From the NCBI GenBank assembly GCA_052400665.1, contig JBQTGK010000006.1: a stretch of 64,000 bases of DNA; one strand, given 5' to 3'. Positions 8,039 through 16,865 of this stretch are shown piece after piece. Source of the stretch: JBQTGK01 sp052400665. GTDB taxonomy: Bacteria > Bacteroidota > Bacteroidia > Bacteroidales > Marinifilaceae. The notes below the pieces were generated by a model. The model did no database searches and was not told the DNA's origin. It worked only from the letters and a program-made list of their open reading frames with translations. A program made the translations under genes and the position numbers. Positions within the stretch are counted from its first letter, which is position 1. The number at the start of each line of letters is the position of its first letter.

Positions 8039-9586
8039 TTATCTTTTATTTTTTTCTATTTTTTCCATAATAACTTCCTGAACCGGGCGATTTTTTATTT
8101 TAGCATCGAGCCAGGAAATAATATCAAGATATAAAAATGCTCTTTTTTCATACGGATCGTTAGCTAACTTTTGCAGATCTATTCTCGATTTTTTTAATTC
8201 ATCTTTTAGCTGATCTGGACTAATTGAGCTTAATCTTCTAAGAAAGCGAAGAATATATTTTTGAACTTCCTGTAAGTCATCCATTTTAGCAAGGAATCTA
8301 TATGTAGATCGTATTTGATATTCTAGTAATTCGGTATTTTCCAGTTCGTAATGACTAATTAAATTAAGAATTCTGCCAAAACAGTGAATATCGCCGCGTA
8401 GCGAAGTATCGCGAACATCTGAAATACGATTTAGATATTTTATAGCCTCTTTGTATTGTCCATTTCCAAAATATAAACAGGCTATTTTATAATAAAATAC
8501 CAAAGCCCTATGGTTGTCCATTCCGACTTTATGTTCTGCCAGAAAGTTCTCAATTTTAGGAACAAGATGAATTCCTTTATTAAACGTTCCTTCCATAAAA
8601 TGTCTGTTAATTCGATGCACGAACAAAAACATCTGAAGCAGAATATTTAAGTTGGAATTGTGTTTGAACTGATCTTTTGTCTCTAATTTTCGGAGTAAAC
8701 GTAAATTTTTCTTGAAAGTGCTTACATGGTTTGTATAGAATAGGGCTACTAAAACATTGTTTAGTCCTTTTAAATATAAATCGGTATGAACAGGTATCAT
8801 TTCGGGATTTGTTAAGAACAAATCGACCCATTTTTGTGCATATTTATAGCACATTAAAAAATCCTGAACAATTAAATAGTACCAAACATAGGATTGGTAC
8901 AAATAAAGTTTTTCGAAAAAACTAAGTGTTTGAATATCGTACGGAAGAAGATTGGTATTAAAAAACTCCTTAACCATTAACATGTCTTTTTCGTTACGCA
9001 CATAGCCAACTTTAAGGTATAAACCGTATAATCGGATCGACATATTGGAGAAAAACACAACACCCTCCATCGTTTTACTAATTTGGCTTGCCTCTCGTGT
9101 TATTTCTTCGGCTCTGTTTTCAATACTTTTGGTTACATATTGCGATTCTATTAGTTTTTCGAACTGAATAATCTCAAAAACAAGAATGTTTTTCATGTTT
9201 TTGCGTGCTAATGTTTTGGTTTTATCCAGAATACGCAGGCTTTGCTGATATAATCCTTTATTGTATAAAACTTTTGCATGATCAATTTGCTCACGAATAC
9301 TAATGCTAATATCGTGATTAACCTGAGTTAACCTTAAGCTGGTTAAAAGTTGTTTGTAAAGATGAGCTTTAAGATTCGGAAGTTGCGACTGCTTAATATC
9401 CTTTGCTTTTTTTAAAATTATAAGTTCGTTATACTCATCCATTTTATCCAAAACATCAAAAAGCTGTAAGAATTTTGTCTCTTTATCGCTGCTAATTCTG
9501 TTAGCATACAATTTAAAATTCCTTTTCTCAGATTTCGAAATCGATTTAATTAATTGAAACAGAGGATCTATTTGTTGTTTAGGCAT
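8039..9586 (-). CDS. Uncharacterised all-helical (TPR-like) protein
   Basis: A 515-residue soluble protein without signal peptide or membrane helix. Most of it reads as paired amphipathic helices, for example ALVFYYKIACLYFGNGQYKE near residue 370, which is tetratricopeptide-like. No catalytic motif is visible. Such architecture suggests a protein-interaction scaffold, but no partner can be named. It is a single-gene unit, divergent from the small gene at 9758, with its own terminator at 8006-8034. Confidence 0.75.
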   Translation of the reverse strand: MPKQQIDPLFQLIKSISKSEKRNFKLYANRISSDKETKFLQLFDVLDKMDEYNELIILKKAKDIKQSQLPNLKAHLYKQLLTSLRLTQVNHDISISIREQIDHAKVLYNKGLYQQSLRILDKTKTLARKNMKNILVFEIIQFEKLIESQYVTKSIENRAEEITREASQISKTMEGVVFFSNMSIRLYGLYLKVGYVRNEKDMLMVKEFFNTNLLPYDIQTLSFFEKLYLYQSYVWYYLIVQDFLMCYKYAQKWVDLFLTNPEMIPVHTDLYLKGLNNVLVALFYTNHVSTFKKNLRLLRKLETKDQFKHNSNLNILLQMFLFVHRINRHFMEGTFNKGIHLVPKIENFLAEHKVGMDNHRALVFYYKIACLYFGNGQYKEAIKYLNRISDVRDTSLRGDIHCFGRILNLISHYELENTELLEYQIRSTYRFLAKMDDLQEVQKYILRFLRRLSSISPDQLKDELKKSRIDLQKLANDPYEKRAFLYLDIISWLDAKIKNRPVQEVIMEKIEKNKR

Positions 9587-9700
9587 TGTAATAAATGTGT
9601 AAGTTAACCACTTGGTATACAGTAGTGTTTCTGGTTTTCATATTGTTTGAACTTCGTATATTCTATTAAAAAACGATTTTCACAAACTTGTTTAATCGCT

Positions 9701-9708
9701 TACTTTTG
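9701..9708 (+). promoter_or_regulatory. Candidate -7 promoter element
   Basis: TACTTTTG matches the Bacteroidota -7 consensus TAnnTTTG and sits 50 bp before the start at 9758. The -33 region shows only a partial TTTG-like element. Confidence 0.4.
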
Positions 9709-9757
9709 AAATATCAAATCAAGAGAATGATACTTTAAAATAAAGAAGAAACAGAAT

Positions 9758-10120
9758 ATGACTACAACAAATCTGTTATCAAAATTAACAAATTCTGATA
9801 AACCTGAAATAGTTATTGGAATAAATCAGGCTCTTGAATGTATTGGAGTAAATAATGATTTACACAACCTAAGTAGATATCAGGCAAAAGAAGTTGGAAG
9901 AGTTCTTGTAGAAAAATTTGCCGATTTAATCGATTTGGAAAGTGTTGCTAAATCAATAAAAGAAACAATTAGTGGAGAAGAGCTTGAAAACTTTAAACAC
10001 GAAATTGTTGTTAAACTTAAGGATAAGACTGCAAGTGCAACAAAAACTCCAATTTACCGGAAACGCATGGACACTTTAAAAAGTTGTTTCGAAGAAATTT
10101 CTGGTGATAGCGTACTTTGA
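9758..10120 (+). CDS. Small uncharacterised cytoplasmic protein
   Basis: A 120-residue, mostly helical protein without signal peptide or membrane segment. Visible features are an N-terminal helix (TTTNLLSKLTNSDK), a Lys/Glu-rich middle and a basic segment IYRKRMDTLKSC near the end. No known domain is recognised. A -7 element at 9701 and a terminator at 10166 frame it as its own transcription unit, which supports it being real. Confidence 0.7.
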   Translation: MTTTNLLSKLTNSDKPEIVIGINQALECIGVNNDLHNLSRYQAKEVGRVLVEKFADLIDLESVAKSIKETISGEELENFKHEIVVKLKDKTASATKTPIYRKRMDTLKSCFEEISGDSVL

Positions 10121-10165
10121 AAAACCATTTGTGATTGTTAGCTCAATTGCTTTAGACAGTGAATT

Positions 10166-10191
10166 AAAAGCACTATCCCCCTTGTGCTTTT
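10166..10191 (+). terminator. Terminator after the 120-residue gene
   Basis: An 8-bp stem (10166-10173 with 10184-10191) ending in TTTT, 45 bp after the stop. Confidence 0.6.
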
Positions 10192-10470
10192 ATGAATCTG
10201 ACTATTAACCAACATGAAGAAGCTAAGTTGTGACGGTGAGTGAGGATTTTATATTTCTTTTTGGCTTGTTTGTTATCAAACAAATCCAATCCGTTAGAAT
10301 TAGTAGTTTAAAAGTAAGTTAGGTGTGATTATACTTTTTGAAGAAACATTCCAAACTTTATCGGATCGCTTAGATTCTTCTTGTTATATATACCTTGAAA
10401 AAGTCTTTAATGACGAGGTATAATTAATTTGACCATCTTTTTGATTATGTTTTAATATTTAGTTGTGATT
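10192..10470. other. Stretch without a recognisable gene
   Basis: No credible reading frame. It lies between two plus-strand terminators (10166 and 10471), which leaves room for a short untranslated transcript. I see no clear promoter or conserved RNA fold. Confidence 0.4.
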
Positions 10471-10507
10471 ACCGGACAGGAATAATTTCTTGTCCGGTAT
10501 TTTTTTT
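10471..10507 (+). terminator. Strong terminator with no matching gene upstream
   Basis: An 8-bp GC-rich stem (10471-10478 with 10491-10498) followed by eight or more T on the plus strand. The nearest plus-strand gene ends 350 bp upstream and has its own terminator. Confidence 0.75.
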
Positions 10508-10516
10508 GTCTTAAAA

Positions 10517-13012
10517 TTAAATTGAAATTTTAAAATACAAGCGAATTGAACTTGGAATTGCCTCGGTATAAACACTAATGCTATTAATTTGGTTTAAGGG
10601 AACCTTTTCGAACGATTCTGTGGTAATATTTTTCTTATCTAAAATATTATGAAATAGAATACCAACTTCCGATTTTAGCTTTTTAACTTTAAATTTATAG
10701 ATTATCGCTGCATCTAATCTTTGGTAATTAGGTTCTGATATAATTGTATTATAAGCAGAAAATATGGGAAAACCCGACCCATAAATATAATTTGCTGACA
10801 AGTAAAATGGTTTTAGAGAAAGTAAACCTGCGGTTTTAATTTCGTGTGTTTGATCGTGTAATGCTCTTACATATTCGCCTTCTTCGCGGAAATAATCGAA
10901 ATTTTCTTTGGTTTTACTCAAGGAGTACGAAACCCAGAAAGTATGTTCTCCAAAATCTTTTTTTGCAAAAAAGTCGATACCATAGCTTTTGCTTTTACCT
11001 AGCGATATATTTTCTACTGTTCTATACTTATAGTAACGGGTATGTCCATCGGTTTTTTTATAGTATCCTTCAACACTAAATGTAAAATTGTTTTGGTGAT
11101 ACGATCCACCTAAAACATAATGTTCTGCTTTAACCACAGGAATATTTTCATTTGAGCCTACCCAAATGTATCGGTAACTACCATTATTACTAAGAACCGA
11201 ACTCTTAGAAATAAATTGTTTGTACAAACCAAAAGCGCCGTTAAATGACAGTTCGTTATTGGCTTTTATGCTAAGCGAAGCACGTGGTTCCCAATAAAGT
11301 TTTTTTAAGTGTACCGGATAATTTGCCTGAAAACCTGTTTTAAGTGCAATACTTTTATTGATATTAAAAATATTCTGAAAATAGGCTCCGATTTTATCAA
11401 TTTTAGAATTGATATGAAGAATATTAATACCCAGAGAATCTTCTTTTAAATCGACATTATTTTGCGTGTAATTAATACCGGTTTCTATCGCCAGATTTTC
11501 AGACAGAACAAATCGATTCATTAATTTTGCTCTGTATTCTTTTATGTTATTATACGATCTATCGTCTTTTCGTATTCGAAGGTAATTAAAGCGATCATTT
11601 TCAATTATTGTCTGATCGGTTGTGTTTTTATCGAGTTCGGATCTAGAGACAGAAATAGCTGTGGTGTTTCCATTGTTCCATACTTTATTATATTTTACCG
11701 ATCCTCCGTATTGATAACTTCCTTCGAATCTGTATTTTTTTGCATTTGTAAGGTTTTTATTGGTAATATCGTATGAGTATCGGTCTTCACCACCCAAAAG
11801 GCTAATGCTTAATTGATCTCCATTGTTCCAGTTGCTTGAGAATTTTATGTTTGCATCGCGAAATTTATAATTGGGAGCTACATCTAAATTAAAAGCCGAA
11901 AAGGACTGATTATTTAGCTGATCGGAATCTGCATTTGATGAAGTAAATTTAATTTGCTCGTTTTTAAATAAATTGTAATAAGTATGCCGGAATGCTAATA
12001 GGAGCGAAGATTTTTTTCCGATAGGTTGTTCGTAAGATCCGCTGGCAGTAATATTATTTAAAGCTAAGTTAAGAGTAGGTTTTATTTTGTTACCATTTTT
12101 GCCAGTAATGTGAACAATTCCGCCAACTCTATCGCCATATCGGGCATCGTAACCTCCTTTAAGAACTTCAATGTTTTTAACAACCAAAGGGTTGACAGGC
12201 CCAATATCTTCATAAAAATTTTTTAGTCCCCATAGGGTAATATCATCAAATAATACCTGACTTTCACCTTCATAGGATCCCCAAATACTGATATCGTTTT
12301 TTTGTTCTCCTGCTGCTAAAATTCCTGGTTGTAAGCGCAATAATTCAAAAACAGAATTGTCGTTGTTTGTAGGTAAAAAGCCTGCAATTTTATGGTTTAA
12401 TTTTAAGTTGCCGGCCTGATTATTTTCTTTAATAAAGGTTTGAACAATTTTATCGCTTACTATTACTTCGTCTAAATCGGTAGTGGCTGCTGTAAGGTAA
12501 AATTTCTGATTATCGCCATATTTAACAATAGTATCGTGTATAAAATAACCTAAATGAGAGGCAAGAACTCTATAAACACTATCGGTTTGTGAGGTGAAAG
12601 AAAAGTTGCCCATTTCGTCGGTAGCCATTTGTTGTCCGTTAATTGATAGGTGAGAAAAGGGAAGTGGTTCCAGACTTTCTTTGTCGAGAAATTGGCCAAA
12701 AATGCGATATTGTTTACTTTTTTTTTCGGGATAGATTAGAAAAACATCACCCGAAAGTTCATACTTAAGGGGAAATTGTTTTAAAAGGTAAGCTACGGCT
12801 TTCTCTTTTGAAGAGAACGATTTGTTTACACTGAGGCTATAAGAGGAAAGTAAATCGTTATTGTAGGAGAACTGAAAATCATAGCTATCTCTTAGCTTAA
12901 TAAGTATCTCACTAAGTTCCTTTTCGTTTGTATTTATTTCAATTTTTTGAGCATTAGCATTCGCTATTTGTAATCCGAAAACAAAGAATATAAGGGCTAT
13001 AAACTGTTTCAC
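10517..13012 (-). CDS. TonB-dependent outer-membrane receptor with signalling domain (FecA type)
   Basis: An 831-residue outer-membrane receptor that probably imports a ligand and signals its presence inward. After a signal peptide (about 1-22) comes a secretin/TonB short N-terminal domain (about 24-100; EKELSEILIKLRDSYDFQFSY). A carboxypeptidase-like regulatory domain follows (about 108-190; IFGQFLDKESLEPLPFSHL). The plug has YDARYGDRVGGIVHITGKNG near residue 290, and the barrel ends in an aromatic-rich strand (IRLYFKISI). Its start overlaps the FecR stop by 4 bp. The ligand is unknown; no SusD partner follows, which argues for a small ligand such as a metal chelate rather than a glycan. Confidence 0.9.
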   Translation of the reverse strand: MKQFIALIFFVFGLQIANANAQKIEINTNEKELSEILIKLRDSYDFQFSYNNDLLSSYSLSVNKSFSSKEKAVAYLLKQFPLKYELSGDVFLIYPEKKSKQYRIFGQFLDKESLEPLPFSHLSINGQQMATDEMGNFSFTSQTDSVYRVLASHLGYFIHDTIVKYGDNQKFYLTAATTDLDEVIVSDKIVQTFIKENNQAGNLKLNHKIAGFLPTNNDNSVFELLRLQPGILAAGEQKNDISIWGSYEGESQVLFDDITLWGLKNFYEDIGPVNPLVVKNIEVLKGGYDARYGDRVGGIVHITGKNGNKIKPTLNLALNNITASGSYEQPIGKKSSLLLAFRHTYYNLFKNEQIKFTSSNADSDQLNNQSFSAFNLDVAPNYKFRDANIKFSSNWNNGDQLSISLLGGEDRYSYDITNKNLTNAKKYRFEGSYQYGGSVKYNKVWNNGNTTAISVSRSELDKNTTDQTIIENDRFNYLRIRKDDRSYNNIKEYRAKLMNRFVLSENLAIETGINYTQNNVDLKEDSLGINILHINSKIDKIGAYFQNIFNINKSIALKTGFQANYPVHLKKLYWEPRASLSIKANNELSFNGAFGLYKQFISKSSVLSNNGSYRYIWVGSNENIPVVKAEHYVLGGSYHQNNFTFSVEGYYKKTDGHTRYYKYRTVENISLGKSKSYGIDFFAKKDFGEHTFWVSYSLSKTKENFDYFREEGEYVRALHDQTHEIKTAGLLSLKPFYLSANYIYGSGFPIFSAYNTIISEPNYQRLDAAIIYKFKVKKLKSEVGILFHNILDKKNITTESFEKVPLNQINSISVYTEAIPSSIRLYFKISI

Positions 13013-13881
13013 TTAGGGGAAATTTTGGTTATAATATAATTTTTACCCGGACCTTTCACAAATTTTAAACCATTAGGCTTACAAACATTATATAATACTT
13101 TTTCAACAGATTTTTCTTTGCCAAAGTTACCGGTATGCGTTTGATTAAATTTACCCTTTTCTACGATATTTATATCATATTGTAGCTCTATTTCTTCAAA
13201 AACTGTTTTTAAAGGGGTATCGGTAAAAAAGAAAAGATGATTGCGCCAAAGTATTTTTTCCTTGGCTTTTTCATCATTAAAAACCTTTAGTTTACCGTTT
13301 TTGGTAAGATAAGCATGATCTTTAGGATGTAGTAAAATTTTGTCGGATGTGACTTTTGATACGACTTTTACTTTTCCGGTATAGCAAGTTACTTTGTAAT
13401 TATTGCCTCGAGCATAAATATTAAAACTTGTTCCTAAAATAAAAGTTTTTCCATAGTTCGATTCAATTTCGAATTTGCTTCCTTTAGTGATATCGAAAAA
13501 TGCTTCTCCTTCGAATTTTACTTTTCGGGAGTAGTTCCACCAATATGGTTTGTACGAAAGGCTCGAGTTTGCATTTAATTCAATTGTCGAATTATCGGGT
13601 AATACAACACTTAAATGCTCGCCTTTAGGACAATTTATTGTTGTTGTATATGTATAAATAAAACTACTTAAACCTAGTAATATTAAAATACAGGCAGCAG
13701 CTGCATATTTTATCCACGAAAGTGAAATGGTTTTTGCTTTTGGTTTCGACACAGAGGTAAGAGCCGAAAGTTCTTTCCAAGCCTCTTGCTTAGATTTGGA
13801 ATAGCTGACTTCGATTTTGGGAAGTGAATTTATAAAATTCAAATCCGAATTTGAGTTTATATTTTTATCCTGTTTTTCCAT
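13009..13881 (-). CDS. FecR-family anti-sigma factor
   Basis: An inner-membrane regulator that holds the ECF sigma factor and relays a signal from the TonB receptor. The cytoplasmic N-terminal 55 residues are followed by one membrane helix at about 58-78. The periplasmic FecR domain is at about 90-190 (LPDNSTIELNANSSLSY; GEAFFDI; FILGTSFNIYA). A DUF4974-type C-terminal domain is present (LFFFTDTPLKTVFEEIE). The gene starts one base after the sigma-factor stop and overlaps the receptor gene by 4 bp, so the three are one operon. Confidence 0.93.
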   Translation of the reverse strand: MEKQDKNINSNSDLNFINSLPKIEVSYSKSKQEAWKELSALTSVSKPKAKTISLSWIKYAAAACILILLGLSSFIYTYTTTINCPKGEHLSVVLPDNSTIELNANSSLSYKPYWWNYSRKVKFEGEAFFDITKGSKFEIESNYGKTFILGTSFNIYARGNNYKVTCYTGKVKVVSKVTSDKILLHPKDHAYLTKNGKLKVFNDEKAKEKILWRNHLFFFTDTPLKTVFEEIELQYDINIVEKGKFNQTHTGNFGKEKSVEKVLYNVCKPNGLKFVKGPGKNYIITKISPK

Positions 13882-14367
13882 TTATTTTCCTAAAGCATTT
13901 CTTAAATACGATAATGCATGACTCATTCTTTTTTCAACTGCCTTTACGCTTAATTCCAGTCTGTCGGCAATTTCCTGATACTTTAAACCTTCGTTTCTAC
14001 TCATTAGAAAAACCACTCTTTGTTTTTCCGATAAGTTTGCCAAAGCTGATTCGTAAGTATCTTTTAGCTCTTTGTATTGTAATTGTTTTTCGGGAGAATG
14101 GTTGTTTACCGAAGGTTCCAGTTTTGTTAAATACTTTAATTCTACTTTCTCTCTTCTGTATTTACTGATAAAAATGTCGTTTGATATTTTATACAATAAA
14201 GATTTAATTGGTTTTTCATTATAGATTAAATCCTTTTCCCATATTTTCATGAAGCTTTCCTGAGCAATATCAGTAGCTAACTCTTCGTTTCCAGATCGAT
14301 AAAAAATATAGTTTCTGATACTGTCGAAGTGTTTATCAAATAAGATTTTAAATTCTTCTTGTGTCAA
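13882..14367 (-). CDS. ECF RNA polymerase sigma factor (FecI-like)
   Basis: A 161-residue extracytoplasmic-function sigma factor. Region 2 is near the start (YIFYRSGNEELATDIAQESF, about 19-38). Region 4 is at about 105-155 (LSEKQRVVFLMSRNEGLKYQ then EIADRLELSVKAVEKR). It is first in the sigma / anti-sigma / receptor operon and probably drives that operon and perhaps others. A long inverted repeat lies 50-80 bp upstream. Confidence 0.93.
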   Translation of the reverse strand: MTQEEFKILFDKHFDSIRNYIFYRSGNEELATDIAQESFMKIWEKDLIYNEKPIKSLLYKISNDIFISKYRREKVELKYLTKLEPSVNNHSPEKQLQYKELKDTYESALANLSEKQRVVFLMSRNEGLKYQEIADRLELSVKAVEKRMSHALSYLRNALGK

Positions 14368-14415
14368 ACTTAGAGGATTGGTTAGAGTAAATATAAGTGT
14401 TTTTAGCGAATGAAT

Positions 14416-14450
14416 GGTGCAGAAGTAATTAAAAATAGTATTTCTGCACC
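14416..14450 (-). promoter_or_regulatory. Inverted repeat between lipoprotein and ECF sigma genes
   Basis: A perfect 9-bp inverted repeat (14416-14424 with 14442-14450) with a 17-bp AT-rich spacer. It lacks a T run on the minus strand, so it is a weak terminator for the lipoprotein gene at best. It may instead be a binding site in front of the sigma operon. Confidence 0.4.
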
Positions 14451-14470
14451 TTCAAGGCTTGTATTAAACT

Positions 14471-15421
14471 TTAGTTGTTAGCAGAGTTTATTTTTCTTGT
14501 GCATTTGCCAATTTCAACTTCTTCGCTCACTTGCTCACCATCTTTATTTATGTAGGTATAAGTAGCAAAATTATCACATTCGCCATTTCCATAATCGTAT
14601 CTTGCAAATTCTTCTCCATTTTGCGAGAATATTACAACTCCTTGTACAATAAGGCGGCATGTACCAATTCTAATTAATGGATTTTCAGGATCAATAAGTT
14701 TTGAATATTCATTTTGCTCGGTGTCAACACAAGTTACCGAACCAGTAATTTGAACTTTATCGTCGCTTAAATCCCATTTTGTATCTAAACCAGAAATCCA
14801 TTCTCTTGTTCTTTCTGCCGATCTGAATAGTTCTGTTCCATCGGGGTAGGTGAAAGTTATTTCGCTGGTAATTTCCCATTTTTTAGATACACCTTGTTCG
14901 CCAGTAAATTCAACACGTTTTGTTCCTTCAATTGCAACAGAATCGATCATTAAATTCATTGATATTTCACGAACGGCATCATCGCTCCAGGGAGCAGCAT
15001 TCATAACAATGGTAATAAGTCCATCAATAATTTTACCACTATTCACCTCTGTCGAGTCATACTCAATAGTAATTGTCATTGGGAATTTTCCATCTTCGCC
15101 AAACTCAATACTTATATCTGGCATTTCGTTTCCTTTGTAGCGGTTCCATTGTTTAAACAGTTGTCCATAACGATTACTGTCTCCGCTTTTTGTGCCGGTA
15201 GCCTCAGTGTATTCACTTTCCATAAAAGAAAAAAGGTCAACTTCATAATCTGCTACTTCCATTACAGCTTCCGATGCTTCTTCGGTTTCCACAACAGTTG
15301 CAACAGTAGTATTTAATTTCACATTACTGTCGGCCTTAATTTCTTCAACATCGTCGGAATTATCACAAGAGAAAAAAGTAAAGGCAAGTGCGGCCATTAA
15401 GATTAAAGAAAATTTTTTCAT
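14471..15421 (-). CDS. Uncharacterised lipoprotein
   Basis: A 316-residue protein with a signal peptide and lipobox ending in Cys19 (FTFFSC), followed by Asp/Glu residues typical of exported Bacteroidota lipoproteins. The mature part is acidic and predicted beta-rich, with several repeated strand patterns (VEFTGEQGVSKKW; ITSEITFTYPDGTEL; VQITGSVTCV). No family is recognised. It lies directly upstream of the sigma/FecR/receptor operon on the same strand, so it may belong to that regulon; this is inference from position. Confidence 0.7.
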   Translation of the reverse strand: MKKFSLILMAALAFTFFSCDNSDDVEEIKADSNVKLNTTVATVVETEEASEAVMEVADYEVDLFSFMESEYTEATGTKSGDSNRYGQLFKQWNRYKGNEMPDISIEFGEDGKFPMTITIEYDSTEVNSGKIIDGLITIVMNAAPWSDDAVREISMNLMIDSVAIEGTKRVEFTGEQGVSKKWEITSEITFTYPDGTELFRSAERTREWISGLDTKWDLSDDKVQITGSVTCVDTEQNEYSKLIDPENPLIRIGTCRLIVQGVVIFSQNGEEFARYDYGNGECDNFATYTYINKDGEQVSEEVEIGKCTRKINSANN

Positions 15422-15756
15422 GATTATAATTTTTATGATTTTACGATTAATGATTTATTAAATTACGTAAGTATTAGATCGATAGATATTTTAGGATCAG
15501 TTGTATACTATTTGTAACAAATGATAGTTAAAATACGAATCGGTATTGAGCTCGTTTGTTAATGAACCGACTAAGAGTATTCTTACCCTACATTTTAGGA
15601 AAAATATTTTTTAAGAATTGAGAGTAGAAAGTACCTTAAATTTTAGATATGTAAAATACTGTGTTATTGTATTTTACAGATGTGTAATATTATTGTTCAA
15701 AAAAAAATCTATTTTTAGGGTTACCTTTTTATAAAACAGGGAATAAAGGGGTAGAA
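15422..15756. other. AT-rich intergenic stretch
   Basis: No gene seen. It must hold the promoter of the lipoprotein gene and marks the left edge of the accessory peptide island. Confidence 0.5.
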
Positions 15757-15914
15757 ATGAAAAATATACTTAACTATTCGAGATCTCCATATTCAATCAA
15801 TCCAGGAAAACATTGGAAACCAATTTAGTTTCTACAATTTTATGTGTTGATGCTATTATGTATTTTGCCCATGGGGTTTATGATGGATTAATGGGCAACA
15901 AGCCGGCAGTTTAG
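15757..15914 (+). pseudogene. Decayed double-glycine-type peptide gene
   Basis: An ATG at 15757 opens a 23-codon frame (MKNILNYS...). The downstream part, in another frame and running to a stop at 15912-15914, reads LCVDAIMYFAHGVYDGLMG then NKPAV. This hydrophobic, Gly-rich segment ending in a charged tail resembles the mature part of class II bacteriocin-like peptides, here FAHGVYDGLMG beside the intact EFVEGFKDGWKDAG at 16.8 kb. The leader with its glycine pair is no longer readable in one frame. I read it as a remnant. The 30 bp after it share sequence with the 3' end of the small membrane protein gene at 16024. Confidence 0.4.
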
Positions 15915-16023
15915 TTTTAATTTCAAGTAGATTAAAGATTAAGTCTAATGAATATAGTTTTACTGTAGAATTAATAATAGAATGGGCGGGCAATGAGTCA
16001 GCGATTTATAAAAATATTTTAAA

Positions 16024-16227
16024 ATGAAAAAATATAAATTTATTATGAACATATTCTTCGTACTTGGAATAGTATGTTTAGTGTTTTTTTTTGATACAAT
16101 GCTGTCTGTGAAAACTCAGAATTATAGTTTTTTATCAATTCCTACTAGTAAAAATGTTAATTTAATTATACTTTTTTCATTAGCCTTAATATTAATTTTA
16201 AGTGGATTAAAGATTAAGTCTAAATAA
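16024..16227 (+). CDS. Small two-helix membrane protein
   Basis: A 67-residue protein with hydrophobic segments at about 7-24 and 47-62 and a basic C-terminus (GLKIKSK). No known family is recognised. It sits between two decayed bacteriocin-like peptide genes, where an immunity role is possible, since immunity proteins for class II peptides are often small membrane proteins. That is inference from context. A partial copy of its last 10 codons (15920-15955) shows that this gene type was once duplicated here. Confidence 0.5.
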   Translation: MKKYKFIMNIFFVLGIVCLVFFFDTMLSVKTQNYSFLSIPTSKNVNLIILFSLALILILSGLKIKSK

Positions 16228-16248
16228 ATGTATTTAAAAAAAAAGATT

Positions 16249-16426
16249 ATGGAATAATTACAAAATTATAGTGTAAGATCTTAAAGTATAGAGGAGAGTT
16301 GCCAAATATGGAGGAGGAAAGGCGATGGAAGGATCTTACGGTTGGGCTTATTCATTAGAAAGTTATATTAGGAATTTTTGGATAACTCTTGGAGAAAATT
16401 TTTCTCATGTGTCACATGGGCTTTAG
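16249..16426 (+). pseudogene. Decayed double-glycine peptide gene with YGGG core
   Basis: After an ATG at 16249 the frame reads ME-stop-LQNYSVRS-stop-SIEES, resembling a leader of the type LxNYSVEELSIEE with two stops. A one-base shift then gives KYGGGKAMEGSYGWAYS and LESYIRNFWITLGENFS up to a stop at 16424. The YGGG motif after a leader-like segment is typical of bacteriocin-type precursors. Two stops and one frameshift make it non-functional. Confidence 0.5.
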
Positions 16427-16443
16427 TAATTATGAATTTACCC

Positions 16444-16740
16444 CTAGCTGCCACACGAATCCTTTCGTGTTATTGTATTAATTAATTTTTTGTTAAAAAT
16501 ATTGTAAAGTCCAAGTTAACTGGACTGTTTGCGATTATCTTTATAGTCGTATTTAGAATTGGCCAATACAAATACAAAAAAGTGTAGGTTACAATAAAAA
16601 AAGCCCGAAAAACAGAAGTGTTCGCTAAAACTATTGCTGTTAATCGGACTTAGCTATAAAGCCTGCACAAAATTAATTGAATTATTAATATTTTAAAATT
16701 TTGTGAAAATGAAAGATTTAAATGAAAATGAATTAAGAGT
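16444..16740 (+). repeat. Repeat A1: upstream region plus leader cassette
   Basis: From 16444 to the peptide start codon at 16709 this matches 17909-18174 with about six mismatches by eye and no gap. Identity continues through the first leader codons. It contains a CACACGAA...TTTCGTGT hairpin at its left end, a short dyad at 16508-16526 (AGTCCA/TGGACT) and a longer interrupted hairpin at 16601-16615 with 16637-16651. The start of the peptide gene is therefore copied together with its control region. Confidence 0.85.
16601..16651 (+). promoter_or_regulatory. Conserved hairpin in the peptide 5' leader
   Basis: The arms 16601-16615 and 16637-16651 pair (AAG.CCGA..AACAG with CTGTT..TCGG.CTT) around a 21-nt loop. 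It is 58 bp before the peptide start and is repeated at 18066-18116. It may be an attenuator or an mRNA-stability element; I see no T run after it. Confidence 0.4.
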
Positions 16741-16843
16741 TATTGATGGCGGTAGAATTCCTGTTCTTGATGACATTAAAGATACTTTTTGGGAGTTTGT
16801 CGAAGGTTTTAAGGATGGTTGGAAAGATGCAGGGAAAAAATAA
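16709..16843 (+). CDS. Double-glycine leader peptide (bacteriocin-like), 44 residues
   Basis: The product begins MKDLNENELRVIDGG, a classic double-glycine leader: hydrophobic residues at -12, -7 and -4 before the GG, with acidic residues between. Cleavage after Gly15 by a C39-peptidase ABC transporter would release a 29-residue peptide starting RIPVLDDIKDTFWEFVEGF, amphipathic and ending GWKDAGKK. The family is known as class II bacteriocin or signalling peptides. Its upstream region and leader are copied at 18174, while the mature parts differ completely, as expected for diversifying secreted peptides. It is followed 22 bp later by a second precursor. No exporter is in the window. Confidence 0.75.
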   Translation: MKDLNENELRVIDGGRIPVLDDIKDTFWEFVEGFKDGWKDAGKK

Positions 16844-16865
16844 TATTTAATAAAAAAGTAAAGAT

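Noticed and set aside
10517..13012. SusC-type glycan transporter
   Set aside because: No SusD gene follows, and the FecI/FecR neighbours and signalling domain fit a FecA-type receptor better.
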